A DNA stretch of 64,000 nucleotides. It comes from Silvimonas terrae (GTDB lineage: Bacteria > Pseudomonadota > Gammaproteobacteria > Burkholderiales > Chitinibacteraceae). Under the pieces are notes generated by a model. The model ran no database searches, had not been told where the DNA came from, and saw only the letters and a program-made list of their open reading frames with translations. The DNA lies in the NCBI RefSeq assembly GCF_014202765.1, contig NZ_JACHHN010000010.1, positions 153,322 to 217,321 of the forward strand. The letters run 5' to 3'. The translations under genes and the position numbers were made by a program. This document shows, piece by piece, positions 1-9,403 of the stretch (position 1 is the first letter of the stretch; the number at the start of each line of letters is the position of its first letter).

Positions 1-1465
<1,465 letters not shown>

Positions 1466-1532
1466 TTACTCCTGAATCTTGTTGAGTGGTATGGCCAGAG
1501 TGGCCAGACCCAAATCGGGGTTCGGGCGAGCC

Positions 1533-1823
1533 TTAGGCTTCAACCACGCCGAAGATGTCTTCTTCGCGCACAACCAGCAACTCTTCGCCGTTCACTTTGA
1601 CGGACTGGCCGCTGTACTTGCCCAGGATGACGCGGTCACCCACTTTGACGGACAGTGCACGCACTTCGCCGCTATCGAGCAGCTTGCCAGTACCTACGGC
1701 AACCACTTCGCCCAGATCCGGCTTTTCGGCGGCGGCGCCCGGCAGAACGATACCGGATGCGGTTTTTTCTTCAGCCTCAACACGCTTGATGACTACGCGG
1801 TCATGCAAGGGACGGATCTTCAT
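1533..1823 (-). CDS. groES: Co-chaperonin GroES (Hsp10)
   Basis: Seven-membered lid of the GroEL chamber. The 96-residue product has the normal family length, begins [10 protein letters not shown], and contains the mobile loop around residues 17-32 ([12 protein letters not shown]) that contacts GroEL and the typical [11 protein letters not shown] strand. The start is fixed by an AGGAG ribosome site a few bases upstream of the ATG. It is first in the groES-groEL operon and is preceded by the CIRCE operator and the sigma-32-like promoter. Confidence 0.98.
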   Translation of the reverse strand: MKIRPLHDRVVIKRVEAEEKTASGIVLPGAAAEKPDLGEVVAVGTGKLLDSGEVRALSVKVGDRVILGKYSGQSVKVNGEELLVVREEDIFGVVEA

Positions 1824-1885
1824 CGTTTATTCTCCTGAGAAATCAATGCCTGAAAGTTCAGGGGCCATCTGGTAGGTGTGGCCCG

Positions 1886-1912
1886 TTAGCACTCTCGGCT
1901 AACGAGTGCCAA
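1886..1912. promoter_or_regulatory. CIRCE operator (HrcA-binding inverted repeat)
   Basis: TTAGCACTC, a 9-base spacer, then GAGTGCCAA. The consensus is TTAGCACTC-N9-GAGTGCTAA, so there is one mismatch and the spacing is exact. It lies between the predicted -10 element and the groES start, the position at which HrcA represses groESL in other bacteria. Confidence 0.95.
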
Positions 1913-1941
1913 TGATAGGGACGGGTTCCCTGGTTTTCAAG
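1912..1941 (-). promoter_or_regulatory. Sigma-32 (RpoH)-type heat-shock promoter of groES-groEL
   Basis: In the minus-strand sense there is CTTGAAA (1935-1941), 14 bases, then CCCTATCAT (1912-1920). This fits the RpoH consensus CTTGAAA / CCCCATnT with its 13-15 base spacing. The -10 element abuts the CIRCE operator, which suggests double control by RpoH activation and HrcA repression. Confidence 0.8.
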
Positions 1942-2170
1942 GGGAGAAAGGTTAAATTTCTGTTGAGCTGTCGCACTGCCCAACGGTTATTGCTGTCGTA
2001 GTCCATTGAATTCTGGAGTTCGCTCACGCAACTGGCGGCGGTGTATTTTTGTCACGCGTCCCTTGAGAAATACCGCAGATAGACTAGGTTGCATGATTGG
2101 TTTGCAATCTGATAAGTGCCTCCCGAAGCGAAGCACTTTCCGTCATTCTCTTGAAAGTCCGGGACTGTTT

Positions 2171-3055
2171 ATGCCGTTCACGCAACCCTACAAGGGTTTC
2201 TTTACGAAAGGCGATCTTATTTATGGCCTCGCTCCATCGCGAAGAGGCCTGATGATCCACCTCCGGGGCACCGACTTGATTTTGACCAAAAGTACCCAGG
2301 TGGAATATATCGCTTCAACGGTTGACCACTATCGTGGAGAGACATACCAAAAAAAAATCGATGAATTCAACGCCGCTTACGAGGCTGAAACCGTGGGCTA
2401 TTTGCCACAATACAATCAGCCCCAGATTCTCGAAGCACAAAAACGGAGAGACAAGAGAATCGAGGTCGCTAATGAATTTGCTGCCGATCTCACTGGTTTT
2501 CAAAACCAGCTAGGTCTTCATGCAAAATATGGAAGATACATTCCGGCACTTCAGGGCTACGGCATGAACGAGGAAGCATTTGCTAGCGCAGTGGACAACG
2601 TAGCTTCCAACTCTGCCTTTCGCGCCAAATCAAAATTTGGAATGGAGTGGACCGCCAGGAAAAATGCGGGCCTGGATGCCAACTCCAGTACGGCTGGCGT
2701 GCATATCCATTTTGCACTTGATGACATAGACATGGCTGCGGTGGTGACAAAAACGCACCGCTTTGAGGATCAAAGCCACAACGTACTCGCCGAGGACCTT
2801 CCAAAAGGCAAAAGCAAAAAAAACGAGGATAAAGTCAGAACAATTACTCACTCCGAGTTGCGTTGGATATATCGCAACCGTGGAAACCCGTTAGTCCAGC
2901 GAAGCATCCAGTTCTGGCTGAATCAAGTCGCTTGCGGCCCGCCCTGGGAAAACGATACAGAGACAACAACGTTGCCTACCAACCGAAGAGTTGTTTCCTG
3001 GAGGACTGCATGGACCCTGTACAAACCGAGTCTTACACATAACTCGTTCGACTGA
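2171..3055 (+). CDS. Orphan protein of unknown function, AT-richer than its surroundings
   Basis: Not recognised as a named family. The open frame extends upstream to 2006, but its first 55 codons lie in what looks like leader DNA shared with the groES promoter; the ATG at 2171 (MPFTQPYKGFF) is the preferred start although no clear ribosome site precedes it. The predicted ~294-residue protein is hydrophilic, without signal peptide or membrane segment. A charged central part (KRRDKRIEVANEF) is followed by a C-terminal block VHIHFALDDIDM ... ELRWIYRNRGNP ... RSIQFW that looks like a folded conserved unit. AAA-rich codon use and lower GC than the neighbours suggest horizontal acquisition. It stands alone, divergent from groES, and is followed by repeats. 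A secreted effector or toxin-like role is possible but unproven. Confidence 0.6.
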   Translation: MPFTQPYKGFFTKGDLIYGLAPSRRGLMIHLRGTDLILTKSTQVEYIASTVDHYRGETYQKKIDEFNAAYEAETVGYLPQYNQPQILEAQKRRDKRIEVANEFAADLTGFQNQLGLHAKYGRYIPALQGYGMNEEAFASAVDNVASNSAFRAKSKFGMEWTARKNAGLDANSSTAGVHIHFALDDIDMAAVVTKTHRFEDQSHNVLAEDLPKGKSKKNEDKVRTITHSELRWIYRNRGNPLVQRSIQFWLNQVACGPPWENDTETTTLPTNRRVVSWRTAWTLYKPSLTHNSFD

Positions 3056-3177
3056 CTCGCATCCACCTCCGTCCAATACAGACAGAACAACTCAGTACTT
3101 TGCCACTCCCCGTGCGCGATCAAGCTGCTGAGGCAAGGCCGTTGCCCAGCCATTGGCCGCTTCGTGCGCGGTGGCCC

Positions 3178-3328
3178 GTAGGGTGGATTCGCGTAGCAAT
3201 CCACCGTTGCCAGGGTGGATTGTCGCTGCCGCGCCGAATCCACCCTATACGCAAACCCACGTAGCCCGGATGAAGGCCAACGGCCGGGAATCCGGGGTGG
3301 CAATGCCCGCAAATCTGCTATTGCCCGC
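3178..3328 (+). repeat. 151-bp intergenic repeat, copy 1 of a direct pair
   Basis: Begins with the GTAGGGTGGATTCG motif followed by its inverted partner (CGAATCCACCCTA), then a REP-like GTAGCCCGGATGAAGG ... GGGAATCCGGGG segment and a tail ending TTGCCCGC. It is repeated almost exactly 260 bases downstream. No reading frame here looks real. Confidence 0.9.
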
Positions 3329-3437
3329 ATGGCAACCCAGGATTCCCGCTGTCCCGCTGCAACGGCCATCCGCAGCACTCAGCGGTTTTGTGGGGGCACC
3401 CACCGAGGCGCGTGCTTCATCCGGGCTACAGGACTCC

Positions 3438-3588
3438 GTAGGGTGGATTCGCGTAGCAATCCGCCGTTGCCAGGGTGGATGGTCGCTGCCGCTCCGAATC
3501 CACCCTATACGCAAACCCACGTAGCCCGGATGAAGGCCAACGGCCGGGAATCCGGGGTGGTAATGCCCGCAAATCTGCTATTGCCCGC
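3438..3588 (+). repeat. 151-bp intergenic repeat, copy 2
   Basis: Same order of elements as the copy at 3178, with only a few substitutions. Between the two copies (about 3340-3430) lie inverted REP fragments, including TTCATCCGGGCTAC, so the whole block is a palindromic REP cluster. Confidence 0.9.
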
Positions 3589-4133
3589 CTGGGTGTCCCC
3601 TGGACACCACACTTACCCCCCAATTTGACGATCAGCCAAGGGCCAGCGCGCCGTCGTGTTTTCTGGGGCGTCAACGGCCTGCGCGTGCCAATTGGGTTGT
3701 CACGTTTTTGTCATCTAGATCGTGCTGCAGCAAGCCCTGGAGGGGATTTTGCCGCACCGTCGGGTAAGTCTGCAGATCGCCAGGCGCAGTGGATCATCCT
3801 TTTTTGCTGCACCGTTTTAGCACAAACCGGTAAGCATATTCCCGTATTTGAAATCGTTTTCACGCTGTTGCAGTATCCGGCCACCAAAGCCAAGGCCATG
3901 ATTTATATGGTCATTTGTAACTATCGCTCAATGCACCAGGAAAGGGCGTGCGGCTGTGGTACACCAAACCGGTGTGAAAGGGTCTGAGCTGCCAATCAAC
4001 TCGCCAGACCGGAATTTCGCTTAACCATAAGCCGCGCAACATGCCCGCATGCGTGTAGCGGCACCACCCGACCAAGGGCCAAAGAGCCCGGATAAAACCG
4101 GCGGGTGTAAAAACTGGATCGAGGAGTTTTTGC
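3589..4133. other. Intergenic DNA upstream of the beta-helix lipoprotein gene
   Basis: About 545 bases with no credible gene. A GAGGAG ribosome site lies just before the ATG at 4134. No convincing promoter or RNA structure was seen. Confidence 0.5.
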
Positions 4134-5963
4134 ATGAAATGCCGTACCCCGCATTACCTTGCCCTTGGTGCGCTCAGCGCACTGACGCTAGCGCTCACCG
4201 CGTGCGGCGGTGGTAGCAGTTCTGCTGCTGACCCGTCCACCAACAGCGCGCTGGCTCCCACGCCCGTTCCGACACCCACATCCGTGCCGACGCCCACGCC
4301 AAACGCTAAGGTGGATTTCGGCCCCAATGTGCTGGTGTTTGACCCTGCCATGTCCACAGCCGATATCCAGACACAGATCGATATCGTGTACGCGCAGCAG
4401 CACACCAACCAGTTTGGCCCCAACCGCTATGCTTTGATGTTCAAACCGGGCACTTACGCGGTGGACGTCAACGTGGGTTTTTATACCCATGTGCTGGGAT
4501 TGGGCGCCTCGCCCGATGACGTGCAAGTCAATGATCTGCATGTCGAGGCCGATTGGTTGAACGCCAGCCAGGATGCCACGCAGAACTTCTGGCGCTCAGC
4601 CGAAAACCTGGCGGCCAATCCGGTCAGCGGTACGGATCGCTGGGCGGTGTCGCAGGCTGCGCCCATGCGGCGTGTGCATATCAAGGGCGGTTTGTTCCTG
4701 AGTTCGCCGTGGTGCGGCTATTCCAGCGGTGGTTTTCTGGCAGATACGCTGATTGATGGCCAGACCAACTCTTGCTCACAACAACAGTGGTTCAGCCGCA
4801 ATACGGAATGGGCCTCCTGGGTGGGTGGTGTGTGGAATATGGTGTTTGTCGGCGTCCAGAATCCGCCCACCGCCGGCACATGGCCGTCCTCCCCACTCAC
4901 CGTGGTGGCGCAGACGCCAGTGGTGCGGGAAAAACCGTTCCTGACCGTCGATAGCAGCGGCAACTACAGCGTGTTTGTGCCGGCCCTCAATACCAACACC
5001 ACCGGCACCACGTGGCATGGTCGTACCGCCGCCGGGACCTCGTTGCCAATCAGCCAGTTCTACATTGCCAAAGAGAACGTGGATACCGCGCAGACCATCA
5101 ACGCCGCGCTGGCCAAGGGGCTTAACCTGATCATTACGCCGGGCGTGTATCACCTGACCGATACCATCCGCGTCACCCGGCCGGATACCGTGGTGCTGGG
5201 CCTGGGGGTGGCCACGCTGGAAGCCGATACCGGGCTGGATGCCATGGATGTGGCGGATGTGGATGGTGTGAAGATTTCCGGCTTGTTGTTTGAGGCCGGC
5301 ACAACGTCTTCCCCGGCCTTGCTGCAAGTGGGTTCCGCAGTGACCGGCGTGAGTCATGCGGCTGACCCAACCTGCCTTTATGACATTTATGCGCGGATTG
5401 GCGGGCAGATTGCCGGCAAGGCGCATACGGCGGTGGTGATCAACAGTAACAACGTGATTGGAGACGACTTCTGGCTCTGGCGTGCCGACCACGGTGATAT
5501 TGGCCTGACCACCACCGGCTGGACTGTCAACCCGGCCGCCAACGGGCTGGTCGTCAATGGCGACAACGTCACCCTGTATGGCCTGGCGGTTGAACATTTC
5601 CAGCAATACCAGACCTTGTGGAACGGCAACGGCGGCAGCGTGTACTTCTATCAAAGCGAAGAACCGTATGACGTACCCAACCAGGCCGCGTGGATGAACG
5701 GCAGCGAGAATGGTTACCCGTCGTACAAGGTGGCCAGCGGCGTGACGTCGCACAAGGCGTATGGCGTGGGGATCTACAGCTTTTTCAGCACTAACAACGC
5801 GGTATCGCTGGCCAACGCCATTGAGGCACCGCAACAACCTGGTGTGACCTTTACCGATCTGATTACGGTGGCGCTGGACGGCACCAGCCTGATCAGCAAT
5901 GTGATCAACAATACCGGGGGCAGCAACATTGGCCAGAACGGTGCCGTGGCGAGTTATCCGTAA
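4134..5963 (+). CDS. Predicted lipoprotein with pectate-lyase-like beta-helix fold
   Basis: A 609-residue exported protein. Residues 1-24 form a lipoprotein signal with lipobox LTAC, followed by GGGSSS and a Pro/Thr linker (about residues 42-57). The body contains Gly/Asn/Val-rich repeated strands (VVINSNNVIGDDFW, LVVNGDNVTLYG) typical of right-handed parallel beta-helices. The start of the mature domain (FGPNVLVFDPAMS, YALMFKPGTY, VGFYTHVLGLG) matches a family that, as I recall, is often labelled 'adenylyl cyclase' or 'coagulation factor 5/8 type' in genome annotations; those labels have no support in the sequence. A surface polysaccharide-binding or -cleaving role is the best inference. GAGGAG precedes the ATG, and a strong terminator follows, so it is probably monocistronic. 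Confidence 0.85.
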   Translation: MKCRTPHYLALGALSALTLALTACGGGSSSAADPSTNSALAPTPVPTPTSVPTPTPNAKVDFGPNVLVFDPAMSTADIQTQIDIVYAQQHTNQFGPNRYALMFKPGTYAVDVNVGFYTHVLGLGASPDDVQVNDLHVEADWLNASQDATQNFWRSAENLAANPVSGTDRWAVSQAAPMRRVHIKGGLFLSSPWCGYSSGGFLADTLIDGQTNSCSQQQWFSRNTEWASWVGGVWNMVFVGVQNPPTAGTWPSSPLTVVAQTPVVREKPFLTVDSSGNYSVFVPALNTNTTGTTWHGRTAAGTSLPISQFYIAKENVDTAQTINAALAKGLNLIITPGVYHLTDTIRVTRPDTVVLGLGVATLEADTGLDAMDVADVDGVKISGLLFEAGTTSSPALLQVGSAVTGVSHAADPTCLYDIYARIGGQIAGKAHTAVVINSNNVIGDDFWLWRADHGDIGLTTTGWTVNPAANGLVVNGDNVTLYGLAVEHFQQYQTLWNGNGGSVYFYQSEEPYDVPNQAAWMNGSENGYPSYKVASGVTSHKAYGVGIYSFFSTNNAVSLANAIEAPQQPGVTFTDLITVALDGTSLISNVINNTGGSNIGQNGAVASYP

Positions 5964-5978
5964 CCCGCCCGCGTGACG

Positions 5979-6006
5979 AACGCACCCCGGGTGGGGTGCG
6001 TTTTTT
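5979..6006 (+). terminator. Rho-independent terminator after the beta-helix lipoprotein
   Basis: AACGCACCCC, a 4-base loop, GGGGTGCG and a run of T residues. Confidence 0.9.
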
Positions 6007-6142
6007 ATCTGGAAAGAGGCCAGCGCCTAGCTCCGTCATGGCTGGCCGGATGCGCTCTAGCAACACCAGGCCCGCGCAAATTACCGGGGCACGGCGGCAT
6101 TTGGCATATGCTGTAGGGATAAAACCAGTGTGAGGCACAACC

Positions 6143-6988
6143 ATGCTCACCGCCGCCCAGAAACGCTGGGATGTCGAGCAGTGGACCCATTACCTGAAAG
6201 TGCAGGAAATCCCGGTCTTGCCCAGAACCCGGGGCCTGCTGGACTTGCTCGTCGAGCATGCCGACACCGTTGCGCCCAAACGGCTGGTGGAACTGGCCAA
6301 CAGCGACTCTTTTCTGGCGTTGCGGCTCTTGCGCTATGCCGAAGCCCATCGCTCTCACCACCTGGGGCGGGAGAGCACCACGCCGCTCTCGGCCATTTTG
6401 CAGACCGGCACCGACAATCTGATCAAACTGATTGCCGAAAGCCCGGTATGCAACGAGGCAGAAGAAGGCCTGCACCTGAGTGAATCCCGCTGTGCCACGG
6501 CCTCGGTCTACGCCCGGCAATGGGCCGCATGGCGGGCCGATATCTCGCCGGAAGAAGTTGCGCTGGCCGCCTTGCTGGCGGAAATGGGCGAAATGTTGCT
6601 GTGGCACTTTGCGCCGGAAATCCCGCGCGCGGTGCAAGAAGAACTGCGCAGCGGGCGGGCGCTGCGCACATTGCAGGCGCAGCAACAGGTGGCCGGTTTC
6701 TCGTTCAAGACCCTGTCTTTGTCATTGGCGGCCGCCTGGCATTTGCCGCCCTTGATTGCCATGCTGATCAAGGGGGTAGACAACATCCGCGCGCAGATCG
6801 CCCGCATTGCCAATGACACCGCCCGCCATTTGCAAACCGACCCCCAAAACCCGGCGATTCCATCGGACATGATTGCGCTCAGGCAATTGTTGCCCAATGT
6901 CAGTTACAGCAAATTGCTGGCACCGCTGGACATCACGGATGAATATCGCGAAGCCGTGTTGCTGGCTATTTCCAGAGACGAGCAATGA
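6143..6988 (+). CDS. HDOD-domain signalling protein
   Basis: 281-residue cytosolic protein. Residues about 20-215 show the HDOD pattern: PVLPRTRGLLDLL, RLVELANSDSFLALRLLRYA, then an all-helical core (VALAALLAEMGEMLLWHF). HDOD domains resemble HD phosphohydrolases but lack the metal ligands and act as protein-interaction scaffolds in chemotaxis, c-di-GMP and stress circuits. The stop codon overlaps the start of the next gene (ATGA at 6985-6988), so translation is coupled to the PAS protein. No effector domain is attached. The start is taken at the ATG after GTGTGAGGCACAACC; the ribosome site is weak. Confidence 0.85.
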   Translation: MLTAAQKRWDVEQWTHYLKVQEIPVLPRTRGLLDLLVEHADTVAPKRLVELANSDSFLALRLLRYAEAHRSHHLGRESTTPLSAILQTGTDNLIKLIAESPVCNEAEEGLHLSESRCATASVYARQWAAWRADISPEEVALAALLAEMGEMLLWHFAPEIPRAVQEELRSGRALRTLQAQQQVAGFSFKTLSLSLAAAWHLPPLIAMLIKGVDNIRAQIARIANDTARHLQTDPQNPAIPSDMIALRQLLPNVSYSKLLAPLDITDEYREAVLLAISRDEQ

Positions 6989-7506
6989 AAGACAGATCGA
7001 TTACACCCCAGACTCATGAGCGGCTCATGCGCGACGGTGAATACATTGTGTCCAGCTCTGACCTTGCCGGGCGCATCACGGTGGTCAATGACGTGCTGAT
7101 TGAGTACTCCGGCTATACCGAGGCTGAACTCATGGGCCGGCAACACAATATCTTGCGCCACCCGGATATGCCGCGCGCGCTGTTCTGGCTGATCTGGGAA
7201 ACCATCAAGCACGGCGAGGATTTTCAGGGCTACGTCAAAAATCTGTGCAAAGACGGTGGTTTTTACTGGGTGCATGCCCGCATCAGCCCGCAATTTGATG
7301 CAGAAGGCCACCCGACCGGCTACCAATCGGTACGCCGCAAACCGGCCCGGCGCGCCGTGGATAAAGCCGCCGTGCTGTACCAGCACATGCTGGCCGCCGA
7401 GGCGGCGGTCGCCAGCGCCGATGCCGTTGCGGCGGGTCTGCAAGTGCTGCAGGCCGAACTGGCCGCGCAACAACTGGCCTATGAGCAATGGGTTGCGCGG
7501 CTGTAG
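6985..7506 (+). CDS. Single Aer-type PAS-domain protein
   Basis: 173 residues. Residues about 15-125 are a PAS domain close in pattern to the aerotaxis receptor Aer: VVNDVLIEYSGYTEAEL, then HNILRHPDMPRALF and KDGGFYWVHARISP, the region that cradles FAD in Aer. The C-terminal 45 residues are Ala-rich and helical, probably a coiled coil. There is no HAMP, methyl-accepting, kinase or GGDEF part, so the protein must signal through a partner. The ATGA overlap with the HDOD gene makes the HDOD protein the obvious candidate. FAD binding is inferred from the family only. Confidence 0.85.
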   Translation: MKDRSITPQTHERLMRDGEYIVSSSDLAGRITVVNDVLIEYSGYTEAELMGRQHNILRHPDMPRALFWLIWETIKHGEDFQGYVKNLCKDGGFYWVHARISPQFDAEGHPTGYQSVRRKPARRAVDKAAVLYQHMLAAEAAVASADAVAAGLQVLQAELAAQQLAYEQWVARL

Positions 7507-7660
7507 CCGGCTATGCGGCGGCGCAGATGTTCCGCTCTGCCAGATGGCATAGTCCGGGTCTGTCATGCTGACAGCATTGAGAGTGTGCCGTATTGTTGAC
7601 GTGCTGGTGTTGACCATCCCCGTTGGCGTGGATGCAACCCGTTTTTAATCCAGGGCGCTC

Positions 7661-8410
7661 ATGGACCCGCATATTGACCACATCCTGATCGTGGATGATG
7701 ACCGTGAAATCCGCGAACTGGTCTCGACCTACCTCACCAAAAATGGCCTGCGCGTGTCTGTGGCCCAGGGTGGCCGCCCAATGCGGGCCATGCTGGAAGT
7801 CACGCCGGTTGACCTGATCGTGCTCGATATCATGATGCCCGGCGAAGACGGCCTGTCTTTGTGTCGGGAGTTGCGCGCCGGCAAACACAAGCTGGTGCCC
7901 ATTTTGATGCTGACTGCGCGGGATGATGAAACCGACCGCGTGCTGGGGCTGGAAATGGGCGCGGATGATTATCTGACCAAACCGTTTGCCTCCCGCGAGT
8001 TGCTGGCGCGGATCAAATCCGTGCTGCGCCGCACCCGCATGCTGCCGCCCAATCTGCAAGTGACCGAAGCGGCCAGTGTTTTGACGTTCGGGGATTGGCA
8101 GCTGGATACCACCGCGCGGCATCTGGTCGATAAAGAGGGGACGGTGGTGGCGCTCAGTGGGGCTGAATACCGGCTGTTGCGTGCATTTGTCGATCACCCG
8201 CAGCGCGTACTTAACCGGGATCAGTTGCTGAACCTGACGCAGGGGCGGGAGGCGGATCTGTTTGATCGCTCCATCGACTTGCTGGTCAGCCGCGTGCGCC
8301 AGCGGCTGGGTGATGACGCGCGCGAGCCGGGCTATATCAAGACCGTGCGCAGCGAAGGCTATGTGCTTGCCGTGCCGGTCAAGATCACCGAAGCCCGCCA
8401 GGAGTTCTGA
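7661..8410 (+). CDS. OmpR/PhoB-family response regulator
   Basis: 249 residues. Receiver domain at about 7-122 with the acidic cluster D12-D14, phospho-acceptor D56 in LIVLDIMMPG, and the conserved Lys in YLTKPF. A winged-helix DNA-binding domain follows (about 145-240) with LSGAEYRLLRAFVDHP and GYIKTVRSEGY. It is a transcription regulator phosphorylated by a sensor kinase. No kinase is adjacent; the EnvZ-like kinase at 11182 is the likely partner, with two unrelated genes lying between. Bases 7507-7660 upstream hold no gene. Confidence 0.93.
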   Translation: MDPHIDHILIVDDDREIRELVSTYLTKNGLRVSVAQGGRPMRAMLEVTPVDLIVLDIMMPGEDGLSLCRELRAGKHKLVPILMLTARDDETDRVLGLEMGADDYLTKPFASRELLARIKSVLRRTRMLPPNLQVTEAASVLTFGDWQLDTTARHLVDKEGTVVALSGAEYRLLRAFVDHPQRVLNRDQLLNLTQGREADLFDRSIDLLVSRVRQRLGDDAREPGYIKTVRSEGYVLAVPVKITEARQEF

Positions 8411-8452
8411 TTCGTCGATTGCGAATGATTGGTCAAGGGCGAATGGCTCATG

Positions 8453-8486
8453 CAAACAAGGCGGACCCCAGGGCCCGCCTTGTTTG
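8453..8486. terminator. Bidirectional terminator hairpin between convergent genes
   Basis: A 12-base-pair stem CAAACAAGGCGG / CCGCCTTGTTTG with a 10-base loop sits between the response-regulator gene and the convergent hydrolase gene. The T-rich side (TTGTTTGTTG) favours the plus strand. Confidence 0.75.
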
Positions 8487-8497
8487 TTGCCAGCCGC

Positions 8498-9259
8498 TTA
8501 CCTGGCGGCGATAGTCTGTACGGCGTCGATGATGACCTTGGTCACTTCTTCCGGGTGCGATTGTTGCGGCACGTGGCTGGATGGCAAGGTAGTCGTTCTG
8601 GCGTTCAGTTTTTTGGCGTAATCGCGTTCCAGATCTGGCTGGATCATGCGGTCGTTGGACGACACAATGTACCAGTTCGGACGGGTGCTCCATGCGGCAG
8701 CGGTGACTTTCTCGCCAAACGCTTTGGACTGGATCGGGCCCTGGGTGGCGGCCATGACGTCAGTACGGGAACGCGGCAGATCCTGGGCAAAGTAACTGGC
8801 GACACCGTCTGCCGACAGCGACAGATAACCGGCGGCATCGGCTTGCAGGTGCTTGATGCCTTCCGGCACCGGATATTGCGTGCCTTGATCTGCGGTGGAC
8901 TGGCCGGCATCTGGCGCAAAGGCAGCGACATAAACCAGGGCGGCGACCTTGGGGTCGTTACCAGCCTGGGTAATCACGGTGCCACCCCAGGAGTGGCCTA
9001 CCAGCACGACGCGGCCAGGTGCATTGGTGATGGCGCGCTGGGCGGCGGCAACGTCGCCAGACAGCGAATCCAGACCGTTTTGTACGGCGGTGACCTTGAT
9101 CCCCTTGGCTTGCAGCAGCGGGATCACGCGGGACCAATCCGAACCGTCGGCAAAGGCGCCGTGAACGATCACGACGGTCGGGGTGTCAGCGGCCTGAGCT
9201 ACGCCAGCAGACAGGGCAAGTGTGGCAACAGCAGCAGAAATAAAAGAACGTGCAGTCAT
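8498..9259 (-). CDS. Secreted alpha/beta hydrolase
   Basis: 253 residues. A cleavable signal peptide (SAGVAQA-A near residue 23) precedes an alpha/beta-hydrolase domain: VVIVHGAFADGSDW (oxyanion HG motif), the nucleophile elbow GHSWGG and a late catalytic His in SSHVPQQSHPEE. The pattern is of the small esterase-like proteins often found near regulators; the substrate cannot be told from sequence. The start at 9257-9259 has AAGGAG upstream. The open frame continues far upstream to 10375, but that part is antisense to the HD/LuxR gene and is not coding. It lies convergent to the response regulator. Confidence 0.88.
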   Translation of the reverse strand: MTARSFISAAVATLALSAGVAQAADTPTVVIVHGAFADGSDWSRVIPLLQAKGIKVTAVQNGLDSLSGDVAAAQRAITNAPGRVVLVGHSWGGTVITQAGNDPKVAALVYVAAFAPDAGQSTADQGTQYPVPEGIKHLQADAAGYLSLSADGVASYFAQDLPRSRTDVMAATQGPIQSKAFGEKVTAAAWSTRPNWYIVSSNDRMIQPDLERDYAKKLNARTTTLPSSHVPQQSHPEEVTKVIIDAVQTIAAR

Positions 9260-9403
9260 GATGAATCTCCTTGGGTTGTGTTTGTTTACAAGACAGGACG
9301 AAGTATGCGCAGGACAGGTGCAGGGCAACATCGGTCGGATATCCGATGCCTGCCTCATCCGGCCAGCGCGGCACAACCCCAGGCAACCGGAAGCCGTTAA
9401 CCC

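Noticed and set aside
3153..3628. Overlapping 90-140-aa frames in the REP cluster
   Set aside because: They consist of translated repeat units, with no ribosome site or family similarity.
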